This document shows, one piece after another, positions 63,284 to 64,000 of a stretch of DNA of 64,000 bases. Source of the stretch: Streptomyces sp. R41. GTDB taxonomy: Bacteria > Actinomycetota > Actinomycetes > Streptomycetales > Streptomycetaceae. Positions within the stretch are counted from its first letter, which is position 1. Every line of letters starts with the position of its first letter. A program made the position numbers and the translations under genes. The stretch is from NCBI RefSeq assembly GCF_041053055.1, contig NZ_CP163443.1, forward strand, positions 5,377,001 to 5,441,000, in the 5' to 3' direction. The notes below the pieces were generated by a model that was not told where the DNA came from, did no database searches, and was given only the letters and a program-made list of their open reading frames with translations.

Positions 63284-64000
63284 ATGCCACCGAGGAATCA
63301 GCCGACCGCTCGCCAGGTCCGTCTCGGCACTGAGCTGCGACGGCTGCGGGATTCCGCCGGGATGACCGCCCGGGAGGTGGCCGTGTTCCTGGGGTCGACC
63401 TCGGCGCAGATGAGCCAGATGGAAGCCGGGATCGCAGGGGTCAGCGAGGAGCGTCTACGCAGGCTTGCGGCTCACTACGCATGTGCGGACCTGGCGTTGG
63501 TCGACGCGCTGGTCGCGATGGCGACGGATCGTACGCGCGGGTGGTGGGAGGAGTACGCGGACGTGCTGCCGCCCGTTTTCCGAGACCTGGCGGAGTTGGA
63601 GCATCACGCCCGCTTCATGCAGGTGATCGCCACCGCGCACGTGCCTGGTCTGCTTCAGACGGAGGAGTACGCCCGAGCTGTCCTCGCGTACCGGGTTCCC
63701 GAGCTCCCGGATGGCGAGATGGAAGCCAGGCTGACGCACCGTATGCGCCGCAAGGTGGTCCTCTCCCAGGAGGGAGCCGTGCCGTACGAGGCGGTGGTGC
63801 ACGAGTCGGTACTGCGCACCCGTGTTGCGGATCGGCGAGTGGCCCGCGCTCAACTTGAAGAGCTGCTCCGGGAGTCGGAGCGTCCGAACGTCACGGTGCG
63901 CGTGATTCCGTTCGACGTCGACGGATTCGCCGGAGCCAGCTCGATGATGTTGTACGTGGGCGGTCTGGTGACGGCGTTGGACACCGTCCAACGGGACGCT
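63284..64000 (+). CDS. WhiJ-like XRE regulator with DUF5753, 3' end missing
   Basis: 239 codons to the window edge. The N-terminal Xre-type helix-turn-helix reads LGTELRRLRDSAGMTARE and MSQMEAGIAGVSEERLRRLA; DUF5753 follows (FMQVIATAHVPGLLQTEEYA). This is the WhiJ/AbaA family, of which Streptomyces has dozens of loci, each usually with a small DUF397 gene and an ATPase. The ATPase is here, divergent; the DUF397 gene would lie just past base 64000. Roles are in development and antibiotic timing. Confidence 0.88.
   Translation, partial: MPPRNQPTARQVRLGTELRRLRDSAGMTAREVAVFLGSTSAQMSQMEAGIAGVSEERLRRLAAHYACADLALVDALVAMATDRTRGWWEEYADVLPPVFRDLAELEHHARFMQVIATAHVPGLLQTEEYARAVLAYRVPELPDGEMEARLTHRMRRKVVLSQEGAVPYEAVVHESVLRTRVADRRVARAQLEELLRESERPNVTVRVIPFDVDGFAGASSMMLYVGGLVTALDTVQRDA

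Overview
The window is typical Streptomyces chromosome. It has very high GC with strong third-position bias, ATGA/GTGA/TGATG gene overlaps, many GTG and TTG starts, leaderless promoters (TANNNT about 6-7 bases before the start codon), actinobacterial families (bacterial proteasome activator, PASTA kinase, DUF5819/HTTM pair, WhiJ-like regulator next to a BldG/RsbW-type ATPase) and two perfect parS sites (GTTTCACGTGAAAC). The parS sites and the gene set (two bkd clusters, two Ser/Thr kinases, moeA, aspS) suggest the conserved core arm fairly close to oriC. I see no phage, insertion sequence, CRISPR array, rRNA or tRNA. About 61 protein genes are called.

Layout. 1-4 kb: HxlR regulator (cut), DUF2252 protein, J-domain protein, rhodanese, then a gene-free stretch with a 32-bp tandem repeat that runs into the end of an acyl-CoA dehydrogenase gene. 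4-9 kb (minus strand): that dehydrogenase with a KstR-type operator, then paaABCDE (phenylacetyl-CoA epoxidase). 9-12.3 kb: DUF5819 and HTTM membrane proteins and a SpoU rRNA/tRNA methyltransferase. 12.3-20.6 kb: paaN, divergent paaH plus a TetR regulator, an Lrp regulator, and a first branched-chain 2-oxoacid dehydrogenase operon (E1alpha, E1beta, E2). 20.6-23 kb: molybdenum cofactor genes (MobA-DUF6457 fusion, moeA). 23-26.5 kb: RCK potassium channel starting inside a parS site, quinone oxidoreductase, a secreted membrane-anchored protein, bpa. 26.5-33 kb: two divergent membrane Ser/Thr kinases, a phosphotransferase, a pyridoxamine-oxidase-like protein and a NarL-type response regulator. 33-36.8 kb: second bkd operon. 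36.8-50 kb: secreted proteins, a D,D-carboxypeptidase, GntR regulator plus MFS transporter, methyltransferase, nitrilase, GlxA regulator with a LURP-one protein, thioredoxin-NHL protein, M18 aminopeptidase. 50-57.8 kb: fadE, SseB, pirin, VOC protein, AI-2E-type permease, and a PAS-GAF-SpoIIE-ATPase phosphatase. 57.9-64 kb: aspS, Tat-type intradiol dioxygenase, short FG-GAP protein, Rpn-like protein, anti-sigma-type ATPase, and a WhiJ-like regulator cut by the right edge.

How parts fit. The phenylacetate and branched-chain keto-acid genes look like one regulon: an ACCGNNCGNNCGGT palindrome lies before paaA, between paaN and paaH, and (one mismatch) between the Lrp gene and bkd operon 1. The TetR gene co-transcribed with paaH is the natural candidate repressor. 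Each of these three sites also has a DnaA-box-like CTGTGGANAA sequence within about 60 bp, which known annotation does not explain. Other unexplained structure includes a 26-bp repeat array ending in a perfect parS, mutually exclusive hairpins before a secreted-protein gene, a CTTGGA-AA-TCCAAG operator before bkd operon 2, and paired TACCNNNNAGTA sites before fadE. Motif positions were read by eye; functions are family-level inference unless stated otherwise.
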